Source: Alkalimarinus sediminis
GTDB taxonomy: Bacteria > Pseudomonadota > Gammaproteobacteria > Pseudomonadales > Oleiphilaceae
DNA: 64,000 bases
Assembly: GCF_026427595.1 (NCBI RefSeq)
Contig: NZ_CP101527.1
Span: 2,451,501 to 2,515,500, forward strand
Reading direction: 5' to 3'
Part shown: positions 17,218-26,042 of the stretch, piece by piece
Layout: every line of letters begins with the position of its first letter
Numbering within the stretch: the stretch's first letter is position 1
Made by a program: the position numbers and the translations under genes
Notes under the pieces: model-generated
The model's input: the letters and a program-made list of their open reading frames with translations, nothing else
Told to the model about the DNA's origin: nothing
The model's database searches: none

Positions 17218-19665
17218 ATCACTAATGGCTTTGTACTCACCCGACAATGGAAAGATAATTATAGTAACGGGCAACCTACGCTAGAGCTAAGATTGTGGAT
17301 TCACACCCCAATAGGCCCTCGCTTAGTTATCAACAATCAGCAAGAAGCGATTTTCTTTATTGAGTCGCGCTACCACCAGCGCGCGTCACAGCAACTTGAT
17401 AAAATCCCCCACAGAGCACGCCCACTAGAACTAACATCATTTGACCAACAGCCAGTCACCGCCTTTTACTTTCCTTCTTCAAAAGACATGAGAGAAGCCC
17501 AAAGGCGGTTAACCCAACTAGGTATAACCACGCTAGAAGCGGATATTAAACCACCTGATCGCTATCTTATGGAAAGGTTTATTACCGGCCCGGTTACCTT
17601 TGATGCTGATCCCAATACACCTTTGATAAACACACCACTTAGACCAACTGAATTTACCCCCCAGTTTAAAGTGGTGTCGTTTGATATTGAAACCTCATTT
17701 AATGGTGATCACCTCTTTTCGATTGCACTGTACGGTGAAGATAAGCAAGCAGTACTCATGCTGGGCAGCGGTCCTCTTACAGAACAGTGCACCTACTTTG
17801 CATCAGAAACAGACTTAATGTTCGGTTTTTTGCAGTGGATTGAAGATTACGACCCCGATATATTAATCGGCTGGAATTGCATAAACTTTGACCTCCGTTT
17901 TCTCGAACGCAAATGTGAAGCTCTCGGCATTTCCTTTAATCTCGGCCGACATCGAGAGAAAATCGAATGGCGAACCAGCGGAAACAACGAAGAGCAAGAA
18001 GCCGAAGAAGATAAACACTATTTTGTATTGGTGCCAGGAAGAGCGGTTCTGGATGGCATCGACACACTTCGTTCTGCGACCTATCACTTCGAAAGCTTTT
18101 CATTAGAAAATGTAGGCCGAGAGCTGTTAGGGCGCGGCAAGCTCATTCATGATCCAGACGACCGTGGTGATGAAATCATTCGCCTGTTTAATGAAGATAA
18201 ACCTGCCTTAGCGGCCTACAACCTCGAAGACTGTAAACTGGTTTGGGAGATCTTCGAAAAAACAGAACTAATCGATTTTGCTATCGAACGAGCCAGATTA
18301 ACCGGTTTAGCATTAGACCGCATTGGTGGCTCTGTCGCCGCCTTTGAAAACCTTTACTTGCCTCGACTGCACCGACAGGGCTACGTAGCACCCAACCTCC
18401 CCGTAGACCCACAAGGTGTTGGCAGCCCTGGCGGGTACGTTATGGATTCAACACCTGGCTTATATGACCATGTGATTGTGTTGGACTTCAAAAGCCTATA
18501 CCCCAGTATTATTCGTTCATTCAAAATTGACCCTTATGGGCTCACCGAAGCAGACGCTGTATGGCATTCTGATGACGAACATACACCCGAGCCACTAAAA
18601 GATATCAGTCAATACTCTCCCGGCTACAGAGGCGCATTCTTTAAAAAAGAAAAGAGTATTCTCCCTAAGCTGATCGAGCATCTTTGGCACGCACGAGATA
18701 CCGCAAAAGAACACCAGAACAAAGCACTATCACAAGCCATTAAAATCATAATGAATTCATTCTACGGCGTAATGGGCACACCGGGCTGTCGTTTCTTCGA
18801 CCCTCGCCTTCCGAGCTCTATAACGCTGCGCGGTCATGACATTATGAACCAGACACGCACATTGATAGAGGCACAAGGGTTTGAGGTTATCTATGGGGAT
18901 ACCGACTCAATATTTGTATGGATTAAGCGTCCAGTTTCGAATCGTGAAGCAGATAATATCGGTCAGCACTTAGCCACCCATGTTAATCAATGGTGGAAGT
19001 CTCACTTAGAAACAGAATATCAGCTCGATTGCGCACTTGAACTCGAGTACGAAAACCATTATTCAAAGTTTCTAATGCCGACCATGCGTGGTTCAAAACA
19101 AGGCACCAAAAAGCGATACGCAGGTTTGATACGATACTCGACAGAAGCAGAGCCACTTTTAGATGATACGTCCCCCAATGACAACACCTCGTATAAGCTA
19201 GTCTTTAAGGGGCTTGAGAATGTTCGTACCGACTGGACGCCACTGGCAAGGGAGTTCCAAAAATCACTGTATGAGCGGATTTTTTTAGGTTTGCCCTACA
19301 CCGATTTTATATTGCAAACAGTAAAAGAGATTCGGGCTGGACAGCATGACAAGAAGCTGCTGTTCCGCAAACGGTTACGCCGCAAATTAGCGGACTACCA
19401 GAAAAATATTCCACCACATGTACAAGCCGCCCGAAAGGCGGATGAGTGGCTGCTGCAGCAAGGCAAGCGCGCACGTTACCAAAACCGAGGTTGGATAGAG
19501 TACGCATACACGATTAGAGGCCCTGAACCTATCGAATGTCTGACGTCCCCACTAGACTATGATATCTACTTAGACCGTCAAATCGGACCAATAGTCGATG
19601 GAATTGTTACGTTTCTGGGGCAATCCTTTTCTGAGATCATTAGTGATCAGATACCGTTGCTATAG
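17218..19665 (+). CDS. polB: DNA polymerase II (family B)
   Basis: SOS-type family-B polymerase with 3'-5' exonuclease, used for restart and bypass at damaged forks. Exonuclease motifs: SFDIET (Exo I), GWNCINFDLR (Exo II) and YNLEDC (Exo III). Polymerase motifs: DFKSLYPSII (A), KIIMNSFYGVMG (B) and YGDTDS (C); the C-terminus has KRLRRKLADY. Similarity to E. coli Pol II begins at GFVLTRQWKD, encoded from about 17227, upstream of the first conventional start (TTG 17293). I therefore place the start at ATC 17218 (ATC 17215 also possible), behind GGGGA. TTG 17293 would drop the first about 25 residues. No LexA box was recognised upstream. The length, about 815 residues, is slightly above the usual 780-790 because of inserts after WRTSG and after IRYST. 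Confidence 0.93.
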   Translation: MTNGFVLTRQWKDNYSNGQPTLELRLWIHTPIGPRLVINNQQEAIFFIESRYHQRASQQLDKIPHRARPLELTSFDQQPVTAFYFPSSKDMREAQRRLTQLGITTLEADIKPPDRYLMERFITGPVTFDADPNTPLINTPLRPTEFTPQFKVVSFDIETSFNGDHLFSIALYGEDKQAVLMLGSGPLTEQCTYFASETDLMFGFLQWIEDYDPDILIGWNCINFDLRFLERKCEALGISFNLGRHREKIEWRTSGNNEEQEAEEDKHYFVLVPGRAVLDGIDTLRSATYHFESFSLENVGRELLGRGKLIHDPDDRGDEIIRLFNEDKPALAAYNLEDCKLVWEIFEKTELIDFAIERARLTGLALDRIGGSVAAFENLYLPRLHRQGYVAPNLPVDPQGVGSPGGYVMDSTPGLYDHVIVLDFKSLYPSIIRSFKIDPYGLTEADAVWHSDDEHTPEPLKDISQYSPGYRGAFFKKEKSILPKLIEHLWHARDTAKEHQNKALSQAIKIIMNSFYGVMGTPGCRFFDPRLPSSITLRGHDIMNQTRTLIEAQGFEVIYGDTDSIFVWIKRPVSNREADNIGQHLATHVNQWWKSHLETEYQLDCALELEYENHYSKFLMPTMRGSKQGTKKRYAGLIRYSTEAEPLLDDTSPNDNTSYKLVFKGLENVRTDWTPLAREFQKSLYERIFLGLPYTDFILQTVKEIRAGQHDKKLLFRKRLRRKLADYQKNIPPHVQAARKADEWLLQQGKRARYQNRGWIEYAYTIRGPEPIECLTSPLDYDIYLDRQIGPIVDGIVTFLGQSFSEIISDQIPLL

Positions 19666-19689
19666 CATTTTTTCGAGCAGGAAATGCTA
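19663..19689 (+). terminator. hairpin at the polB stop codon
   Basis: TAGCATTT (19663-19670, starting with the stop codon) pairs perfectly with AAATGCTA (19682-19689). No T tract follows the stem, so termination would be weak. Confidence 0.45.
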
Positions 19690-19764
19690 GGCAGTCCATA
19701 GAGGCAGCGTGTCTGACCTGTATAATACGGTCATTCTCTATATGCTTTGAGTCTTTTAATCATC

Positions 19765-22044
19765 ATGAAAAAGATATTCTCATCATCGTCGATTTATCTT
19801 GTTGTTGCCGCTATTCTTAGCTTCGCAGCATTCACCCTACTTACAAACGGGTTCAAAGAGATAGAGCAAATCAGGCAATTGGAACGTATCCCTGAGATTT
19901 CAATCAATGCGGTCTTAGAGGGTGAAGTCAGCATAAAAGGAGAGGTTGAGGTACTGGAGTCGACGGTTGATAGTCGATACACCTCCACCCCGTCAGTTTA
20001 CTATCGATTTCTACATGAAGAAGAAAGAACCGACTCTGATGGCGATAGCTATTGGGCGACAGTCTTTGAAGAAGAACAATCCGTAGACTTTACGATTACA
20101 GACAATACAGCTTCTATAGACATATCAGTCGCAGAAAATAGTTTGCACCCTATTCTATGGTCTATGCCATCATCCACACGTAAAACCATTGGTGACAATC
20201 GATATACAGAGTGGCGCATCGAACCCGGCCAGCAAATTTATGCGGTTGGTTATGCAGTACAAGATGACAGCTCTATCGCGCTCTCATTTCTACCGGAGGG
20301 GTTATACACCCCGATGCTATCCAAGTATGGCCCCGATTATGAACGACAACAAATGGGTAAAAGTGGCATCTTTTTTATCTGGATAGGGCTGGTAGCACTT
20401 GCTTTTGCTGTACTGTGTATAGTGATAGCGTTTAATATTCACCGGGTTTTAGCCTACTTATCGATGTTAACGGTAGCACTCACCTTAGTACTGATTCAGC
20501 TAGGCACGCTAATGTTGAGCAAAGACATACAAGCTAGTGTCGCACGCTTTTATACTCAATATGAGGTCGTTCAAAGAGCATTTGATGCCGTTAAAATACC
20601 ACAACAGAGTCAAAGCATACCCCTTAGTAGCCCTGTTAATTACCGTGACTATAAAGAGTATGGCGTTGATGAATATACAATTGAACGCTTATCGGCCCTA
20701 AAACTAAACCTCGCACTATATCAAGCGCAACTAGACCGCCAGCTTAGTGAATTCCCCGATAATCTTATAGGCTGGTCTATGGGTCTGGACACGCACCAAA
20801 AAACGTTAGCGTTGCACGAAACAGAGCAAGAACGGTTAGTGCAAAAACTAAATGGCATTAACAGCACTTCCGTTTCAGACCCCTTTGTTAAATGGATACC
20901 TGTTATAGCATTTATGGGTATGTTTATCGGAAGTTATGTCGGATTTCGTAAAATACGTTTTAAGCGTTTTATAGAAAGCATACCCACATCAAAGGTGTCG
21001 GGTGTCGTTTATGGTTTAGCTGAAATTAAGGCTCAAATAAAGTGTGTCAACGAAGACTCTTATCTAACAACACCTATCACAGGCAAAAAGTCTGTTTGGT
21101 ACTACTATAAAAAAGAAGAAAAACGAAAGAGCGGCAAAAACGAAAAGTGGGTCACCTTAACAGAAGAGCGGAAATCCGTACCGTTTATTGCGTCCGACTA
21201 CACGGGCGAGATGAAAATCATCGCAGACAATGCAGAAGTCATCACTAAGCACAAAAAAGTGACCCGAGAAGGACGCTACCGTTATACAGAGCAGTACCTA
21301 AAACCCAATGAAACCCTGTATGTCATAGGCTCAGCAAAAATAGACCCAGAAGAGCACAACCAGCTACTAATCGGCTATGGTGATAAATCGGAACCCTTTA
21401 TTCTAAGTAATCTATCAGAACGTCAAGTAATGCTGAAAAAGGCACGCAATGGCATGATGTTCCTCAATATGGCCTTTAGTGCATTACTGTTAGGGGTTCT
21501 GTTAATGTTTGCCAACAGTGGGAGTCTTAGTCCAGACAGCTTTCTGATATCAGCATTAACGGCACCTCTATTTATGATGGTATTGATGATTATTCTACAC
21601 TACAACGACATCATTTTTCTGCGTCAGCGAGTGGAGCGCAATATAGCGAATATTAAGGTCACACTGCAAAAACGATACGACCTGCTACCCAACCTAGAAA
21701 AATCGGTCAAGCAATACCTTGCTCACGAAGAGTCGTTATTACGCCAGTTATCAGAACTCAGAAGTCGCTACAATCCAGACAACACAAAAGCGAACAATAA
21801 CGACCAACCGCTATCCAAAAACGTACGGCTAATCATCGAACAGTACCCAGAACTTAAAAGCCACCAACCTATCCTACAGCTCATGCAATCCGCCACAGAC
21901 ATTGAAGATGAGCTAGCAGTGATGAAGAATGGCTATCTCGATGGCGTTGAAATCTACAACAGCAGAATAGAGAGCTTTCCAGACCTGCTATTGACCAAAT
22001 TATTTAGGTTCAAAGAACACCGACCTTTGTCGTGGGATGGTTAA
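19765..22044 (+). CDS. membrane protein with two GIDE-like domains and a C-terminal LemA domain
   Basis: About 759 residues. N-terminal membrane helix, then a first GIDE-like domain (about 40-195; VYYRFLHEEER, TEWRIEPGQQIYAVG), two membrane helices, a charged helical stretch, one more helix near 385, a second GIDE-like domain (about 405-555; VWYYYKKEEKR, TEQYLKPNETLYVIG), two helices near 575-615, and a C-terminal LemA domain (NIKVTLQKRYDLLPNLEKSV). The two GIDE copies align along their length, indicating internal duplication. GIDE domains occur in the mitochondrial E3 ligase MUL1 and in bacterial membrane proteins often found beside LemA genes; no RING is present here. I prefer ATG 19765 (MKKIFSSS) over TTG 19747. 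Function unknown, probably envelope-related. Confidence 0.75.
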   Translation: MKKIFSSSSIYLVVAAILSFAAFTLLTNGFKEIEQIRQLERIPEISINAVLEGEVSIKGEVEVLESTVDSRYTSTPSVYYRFLHEEERTDSDGDSYWATVFEEEQSVDFTITDNTASIDISVAENSLHPILWSMPSSTRKTIGDNRYTEWRIEPGQQIYAVGYAVQDDSSIALSFLPEGLYTPMLSKYGPDYERQQMGKSGIFFIWIGLVALAFAVLCIVIAFNIHRVLAYLSMLTVALTLVLIQLGTLMLSKDIQASVARFYTQYEVVQRAFDAVKIPQQSQSIPLSSPVNYRDYKEYGVDEYTIERLSALKLNLALYQAQLDRQLSEFPDNLIGWSMGLDTHQKTLALHETEQERLVQKLNGINSTSVSDPFVKWIPVIAFMGMFIGSYVGFRKIRFKRFIESIPTSKVSGVVYGLAEIKAQIKCVNEDSYLTTPITGKKSVWYYYKKEEKRKSGKNEKWVTLTEERKSVPFIASDYTGEMKIIADNAEVITKHKKVTREGRYRYTEQYLKPNETLYVIGSAKIDPEEHNQLLIGYGDKSEPFILSNLSERQVMLKKARNGMMFLNMAFSALLLGVLLMFANSGSLSPDSFLISALTAPLFMMVLMIILHYNDIIFLRQRVERNIANIKVTLQKRYDLLPNLEKSVKQYLAHEESLLRQLSELRSRYNPDNTKANNNDQPLSKNVRLIIEQYPELKSHQPILQLMQSATDIEDELAVMKNGYLDGVEIYNSRIESFPDLLLTKLFRFKEHRPLSWDG

Positions 22045-22272
22045 TATCACTAGAACGCTTTATTATCCATAATCTACTTTAGAAAACGTTAATGATTGAC
22101 CATTCAGCCTCATCACTTGTTAACTGCTTAATTTTTCTCTCAACTAGGCTACACTGAAATGAAGAGAAAAAGCCCAGAAACTAGAACACTAAGATAAACA
22201 ACCAAAAGCGTTACAGTACATTTAGTTGTTTTTTCGTTAAGCAGATTCCATTATCAAGTTGGTAAACCTTTA

Positions 22273-24855
22273 GTGACCCTATTTCATTCCTTACGATCTG
22301 TATTAGCATTGTTGCTATTTTTTGCTTGGCAGGTATGTGTAGCCGACTCACCGATCATTACCATTACGCCGTCTAGCACTATTCAATCTCAGTTTGAATA
22401 CATTGAAGACCCTACCGGACAAGCTAAAATCGAAGACGTAAAAGCCACATCTGAAAATGAGTGGCATCTCGTTACCAACGGGGTGGCAAACTTCGGTATG
22501 ACTAAGAATCCCTACTGGCTGAGGCTATCGGTAAACAACCAGACACCTTCTAGCCTGAATCTGATTGCTGCACTTGAGTACTCTCAGTTAGATGATGTTG
22601 TGTTTTACGTATTCGAAGGGGACGAGCAAACCCATACATTCACAACCGGAGACGCCCACCCATTCTACCCTAGAGAGGTAGACCATCCTAATATGCTGTT
22701 GCGCTTTAGCTTAGAAGCAGAACAGACAAAAACACTCTATATTCGAGTTCAAACTAATGGATCCATGATTCTGCCTTTGCAAATATGGCGCGAGAATATC
22801 TATTTTGCCGTTGCAGCCCAAGAGCAAAAGCTTCACTTTTTCTATTATGGATGTTTAACCGTCATCGTTTTAATTAACTTAGCTGTTTTTTTAACATTAC
22901 GAGAGAAGTTATACCTCTATTATTCGATGGCCATTGCGGGCTATCTATTATTTTTTACATCAATACTCGGGTATAGCTTCCAACATTTCTATCCGCACTC
23001 CCCCACTATTCACAGTCGCGCGTTACTGGTCTCGATGCCGTTACTGGCATTCTTTTCGGTACTATTTTGTCGTGAGTTTTTAAAAACAGCATCCCACAGC
23101 CCCAAACTCGATGCGGCTCTGAGAGCGATGCTATATTTTGAAGTATTTAATTTTTTCGCCTCGTTATTATTGGGCTATAACACGGCTGTTATGATCTCAG
23201 CGATTTCAGCATTCTGCTTCTTCTCCATCCTGTTTGTGGCAGGACCAATTGCCTGGATGTCCGGCTCACGTGCAGGAGTTTTCTTTACCATTGCATGGTC
23301 TCCATTGACGATAGGCGTATTGGCAACGGCAGGAAGGTCACTTGGGTTCTTTCCTGAAAACTTTTTAACTCAGTATGCCATGCAGATAGGTTCGGGCTTA
23401 GAAGCGTTTATTCTCACGTTGGCACTTGCAGACCGCCTTTACCATGAACGGGAAGAGAAGATTCAGGCTCAATCAGATAGTTTGCGCAAAGAAAAGGCAC
23501 GCCACGAAGCTCATAGCAAGCTAACCGATGCCATGTTGCATGACCCTATCACACAGCTCCCTAACCGAAACCAGTTTGAGTGGATGGTGAACCAGCAAAT
23601 CAAACGCGACCCCAATGGTCACTATATTGTAGGGGTTGCCCGAATCACTCGTATCAATGAGATCAACAGAACGCTCGGCCTCACTCGCAGCGAACGTCTG
23701 CTTCATCGTGTAGCAAAGCAAATGATTGAACTAGCAGCACACCTATCTAGCGTTCATAGCGTATTCGATGAATTTGGCCGTGAAGAACGAGTCTATCAAC
23801 TATCTGGAGACTGCTTTGGCATCTTAATTAACGCGCAGACAGTGGACGACCAGTTTGAGGAAATCGATAAACAACTTAAACTCCTATCAGAGCCCATCTT
23901 ATTAGATGGTTTAGCCATCGAACTGCACCCAAAATTTGGAGGGGCAAGCTACCCTGCTCATGGAGACAACGCGGCTCTGCTCATTCGCAATGCCCATGTA
24001 GGTATGGAGATTGCTCCTCACGCTAGACTAGAGGTTGGCCTCTATTCTCCTGAGTATGACATATACAGTGAGAGTCGACTGACATTAATGTCTGACCTAA
24101 AAGAGGCATTACACCAGAATCAAACTCAGCTCTACTACCAACCCAAAGTCAGTCTGATTGATGACGAGGTCATTGGTATCGAAGCACTGATTCGTTGGCA
24201 CCACCCTGAAAGAGGCTGGGTCTATCCAAATGATTTTATTCCGCTAGCCGAGGAGACAGGCGTAATCACTCAATTAACCCGTTGGGCATTTGAACAGGGT
24301 ATTAGGGATCTGGCACCGTTACTCAAAGATCATCCTAAACTAGGAGTGTCGATCAATATTTCTGCTCGCGATCTCGATGCTGATGAACTGAGTGACCTAA
24401 TCTGTTCAAGCTTAACGCGTCATAAGGTTAATGCCGAGCATCTCACCATAGAGTTGACGGAAACAGCAGTGATGCAAGACCCTAAAAACGGTTTAATCAT
24501 CCTAAAAAAACTTGCGGACACAGGTCTGCATGTTTCAATAGATGACTTTGGTAGCGGCTATTCTTCACTCTCCTACCTCAAACAACTACCCGCAAAAGAG
24601 ATCAAGTTAGATAGATCTTTGATAATGGATATATGTAGTAACGAGAGCTCCAGAATTATTGTGGAAACCACTATTAATATGGCACATAGTTTAGGTTACA
24701 AACTGGTTGGAGAGGGGGTTGAAGATGAGCAGACGATAAGCCTACTAAAACAGATGGGCTGCGACTCAATTCAGGGCTACTGGCTCTGCCGCCCTATTCC
24801 GCTCCCTGAACTAACCCAATGGCTACAAGATCACTATGCTACGCTAGAGAAATAA
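22273..24855 (+). CDS. 7TMR-DISM sensor with degenerate GGDEF and intact EAL domains
   Basis: An 860-residue inner-membrane c-di-GMP protein. Signal sequence (ending VCVADS), periplasmic 7TMR-DISMED2 sensor (about 30-180), seven-helix 7TMR-DISM region (about 190-390), coiled coil, GGDEF domain (about 415-575) and EAL domain (about 595-855). The GGDEF signature reads SGDCF at 511-515, so cyclase activity is unlikely. The EAL domain keeps EAL at 637-639, NISARDL, ELTET, D757-D758 in DDFGSG, KLDRS, GEGVE and QGYWLC, so phosphodiesterase activity is likely. The start is GTG 22273; no nearby ATG precedes the signal sequence. DISMED2 sensors are thought to bind carbohydrates. Confidence 0.9.
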   Translation: MTLFHSLRSVLALLLFFAWQVCVADSPIITITPSSTIQSQFEYIEDPTGQAKIEDVKATSENEWHLVTNGVANFGMTKNPYWLRLSVNNQTPSSLNLIAALEYSQLDDVVFYVFEGDEQTHTFTTGDAHPFYPREVDHPNMLLRFSLEAEQTKTLYIRVQTNGSMILPLQIWRENIYFAVAAQEQKLHFFYYGCLTVIVLINLAVFLTLREKLYLYYSMAIAGYLLFFTSILGYSFQHFYPHSPTIHSRALLVSMPLLAFFSVLFCREFLKTASHSPKLDAALRAMLYFEVFNFFASLLLGYNTAVMISAISAFCFFSILFVAGPIAWMSGSRAGVFFTIAWSPLTIGVLATAGRSLGFFPENFLTQYAMQIGSGLEAFILTLALADRLYHEREEKIQAQSDSLRKEKARHEAHSKLTDAMLHDPITQLPNRNQFEWMVNQQIKRDPNGHYIVGVARITRINEINRTLGLTRSERLLHRVAKQMIELAAHLSSVHSVFDEFGREERVYQLSGDCFGILINAQTVDDQFEEIDKQLKLLSEPILLDGLAIELHPKFGGASYPAHGDNAALLIRNAHVGMEIAPHARLEVGLYSPEYDIYSESRLTLMSDLKEALHQNQTQLYYQPKVSLIDDEVIGIEALIRWHHPERGWVYPNDFIPLAEETGVITQLTRWAFEQGIRDLAPLLKDHPKLGVSINISARDLDADELSDLICSSLTRHKVNAEHLTIELTETAVMQDPKNGLIILKKLADTGLHVSIDDFGSGYSSLSYLKQLPAKEIKLDRSLIMDICSNESSRIIVETTINMAHSLGYKLVGEGVEDEQTISLLKQMGCDSIQGYWLCRPIPLPELTQWLQDHYATLEK

Positions 24856-24877
24856 CAGAGCGCTATTATCTATGCCA

Positions 24878-25123
24878 TCAAACATCACGCCCCTGCCATA
24901 AAGACATATTTTTATGCTTTGAGATATAAAGCTCTTCTACTTTTTTGCGTGCCCAAGGAGTCTTGCGCAAAAATTTCAAACTCGACTTAACAGATGGATC
25001 ATGATTAAAACAGCGGATATTAATCAGTTGCCCCAACTCATCCCAGCCAAAATACTCAACCAACCGATTGACAATCTGTTCTAACGTAACGCCATGAAGC
25101 GGGTCATTGGGTTGTTCATACAT
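24878..25123 (-). CDS. VF530-family DNA-binding protein
   Basis: An 81-residue member of the VF530 (DUF2132) family, small cytoplasmic proteins found in many gammaproteobacteria and described structurally as DNA-binding. Diagnostic segments are [29 protein letters not shown] and [18 protein letters not shown] place the start at the ATG at 25123, which has AGGTGG upstream, rather than at the two GTG codons before it. It converges with the GGDEF-EAL gene, stops 22 bases apart. Confidence 0.85.
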   Translation of the reverse strand: MYEQPNDPLHGVTLEQIVNRLVEYFGWDELGQLINIRCFNHDPSVKSSLKFLRKTPWARKKVEELYISKHKNMSLWQGRDV

Positions 25124-25252
25124 GGTTGCCACCACCTTATTGGTATTAATTCACACCACTATTAAACCACACTTCATGCATTAACGACCTACCACTTCGG
25201 TAATTTATTCCACCCGTTTAAATTGAAGAGAGTTAACGATTGTTTACAATTT

Positions 25253-25270
25253 TTCAAACGACTGTTTGAA
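25253..25270. promoter_or_regulatory. inverted repeat upstream of a periplasmic protein gene
   Basis: TTCAAAC (25253-25259) and GTTTGAA (25264-25270) form a perfect 7-bp inverted repeat around GACT, and the similarity extends outward through CAATT and AATTG. It lies 75-90 bases before the start of the rightward gene, among A+T-rich DNA, and could be an operator or a cruciform. Confidence 0.45.
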
Positions 25271-25343
25271 ACAATTGTTTTAATATAGCCACATTATTAG
25301 CTCTCTTGATATTCAACTAGCCACACCTAATAGGAACGTGATT

Positions 25344-25760
25344 ATGAGAACAGCACTTAAGTACATCGCAACCGGCATTATTGCAGCAGTTGTCTCTACA
25401 ACAACTTTTGCAGATGACTCTTTAAAGATCACCAACAGTTCAGTTAATGGCTTCTCAGGCACATTTCAAGCAGATGCTCACACGATTGTATTCGATAGCA
25501 CATTAGAGAGCGATACACTGGTGAACTTTACCGTTAATATTGACGGGGAAGAGCGAGAGGCAAGCTTTGACCTAAAAGAGAGCCAATTAACGTTAACTGA
25601 TGGCAAGCAACAGCTCACGCCCGCTGAACAGGATTTAATGTACGATACCGCTCAAGCGGTCGCAGCCTATGTATTGAAGAGTCAGGATGATTTAGGCGAG
25701 CACCTAGTTGTATTGGTAGGCGCGATGGATTACTGGTCGGCCCTAAGCTCTATTCGTTAA
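25344..25760 (+). CDS. small periplasmic protein of unknown function
   Basis: A 138-residue protein with a typical signal peptide (IATGIIAAVVSTTTFA, cleavage likely before DDS). The mature part of about 115 residues has no cysteines, a beta-rich first half and a helical C-terminus (TPAEQDLMYDTAQAVAAYVL). I do not recognise the family. ATG at 25344 fits the AGGA at 25331-25334 better than the GTG at 25338. A strong inverted repeat lies upstream. Confidence 0.6.
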   Translation: MRTALKYIATGIIAAVVSTTTFADDSLKITNSSVNGFSGTFQADAHTIVFDSTLESDTLVNFTVNIDGEEREASFDLKESQLTLTDGKQQLTPAEQDLMYDTAQAVAAYVLKSQDDLGEHLVVLVGAMDYWSALSSIR

Positions 25761-25801
25761 GATAGGTGCAGATTTAAAATCGTTAGAAATTACAAAATCG
25801 T

Positions 25802-25993
25802 TTAGCCATTCTCGGCTGTTAGCGATACTGCAGGCAGCCCTTGCTCATCAACCACAACAGAGATGAGCATGGGTGCGCAGCAAACCTGGCAATCTTCCGT
25901 ATATTGCTGTTCAACCACACTACAGTCGATGACCAATTCAATTGGTTCGCCACACAAGGGGCAAAGCTCCGACACCGTTTCCAGCATATTCAT
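25802..25993 (-). CDS. CPXCG-motif cysteine-rich small protein
   Basis: A 63-residue protein with two CxxC knuckles, CPLCGEPIE and CQVCCAPM, a spacing that fits one zinc-binding ribbon. It matches the CPXCG-motif family of small cytoplasmic proteins widespread in proteobacteria, function unknown. It lies 49 bases upstream of the ABC-F gene start-to-stop order on the same strand, that is, downstream in the minus-strand direction comes no gene, so it may be the last member of the ybiT transcript. Confidence 0.75.
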   Translation of the reverse strand: MNMLETVSELCPLCGEPIELVIDCSVVEQQYTEDCQVCCAPMLISVVVDEQGLPAVSLTAENG

Positions 25994-26042
25994 TGCTTCA
26001 CCCCCCTTTTATTGATGTTTTCGTTACACGTTAAGCAACACC

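Noticed and set aside
17225-17284. ATG at 17225 as polB start
   Set aside because: It is out of frame with the polymerase and its frame stops at TAG 17282-17284.
17191-19665. polB as a 5'-truncated pseudogene
   Set aside because: All exonuclease and polymerase motifs are intact and the conserved N-terminus is present in frame; only an ordinary start codon is missing.
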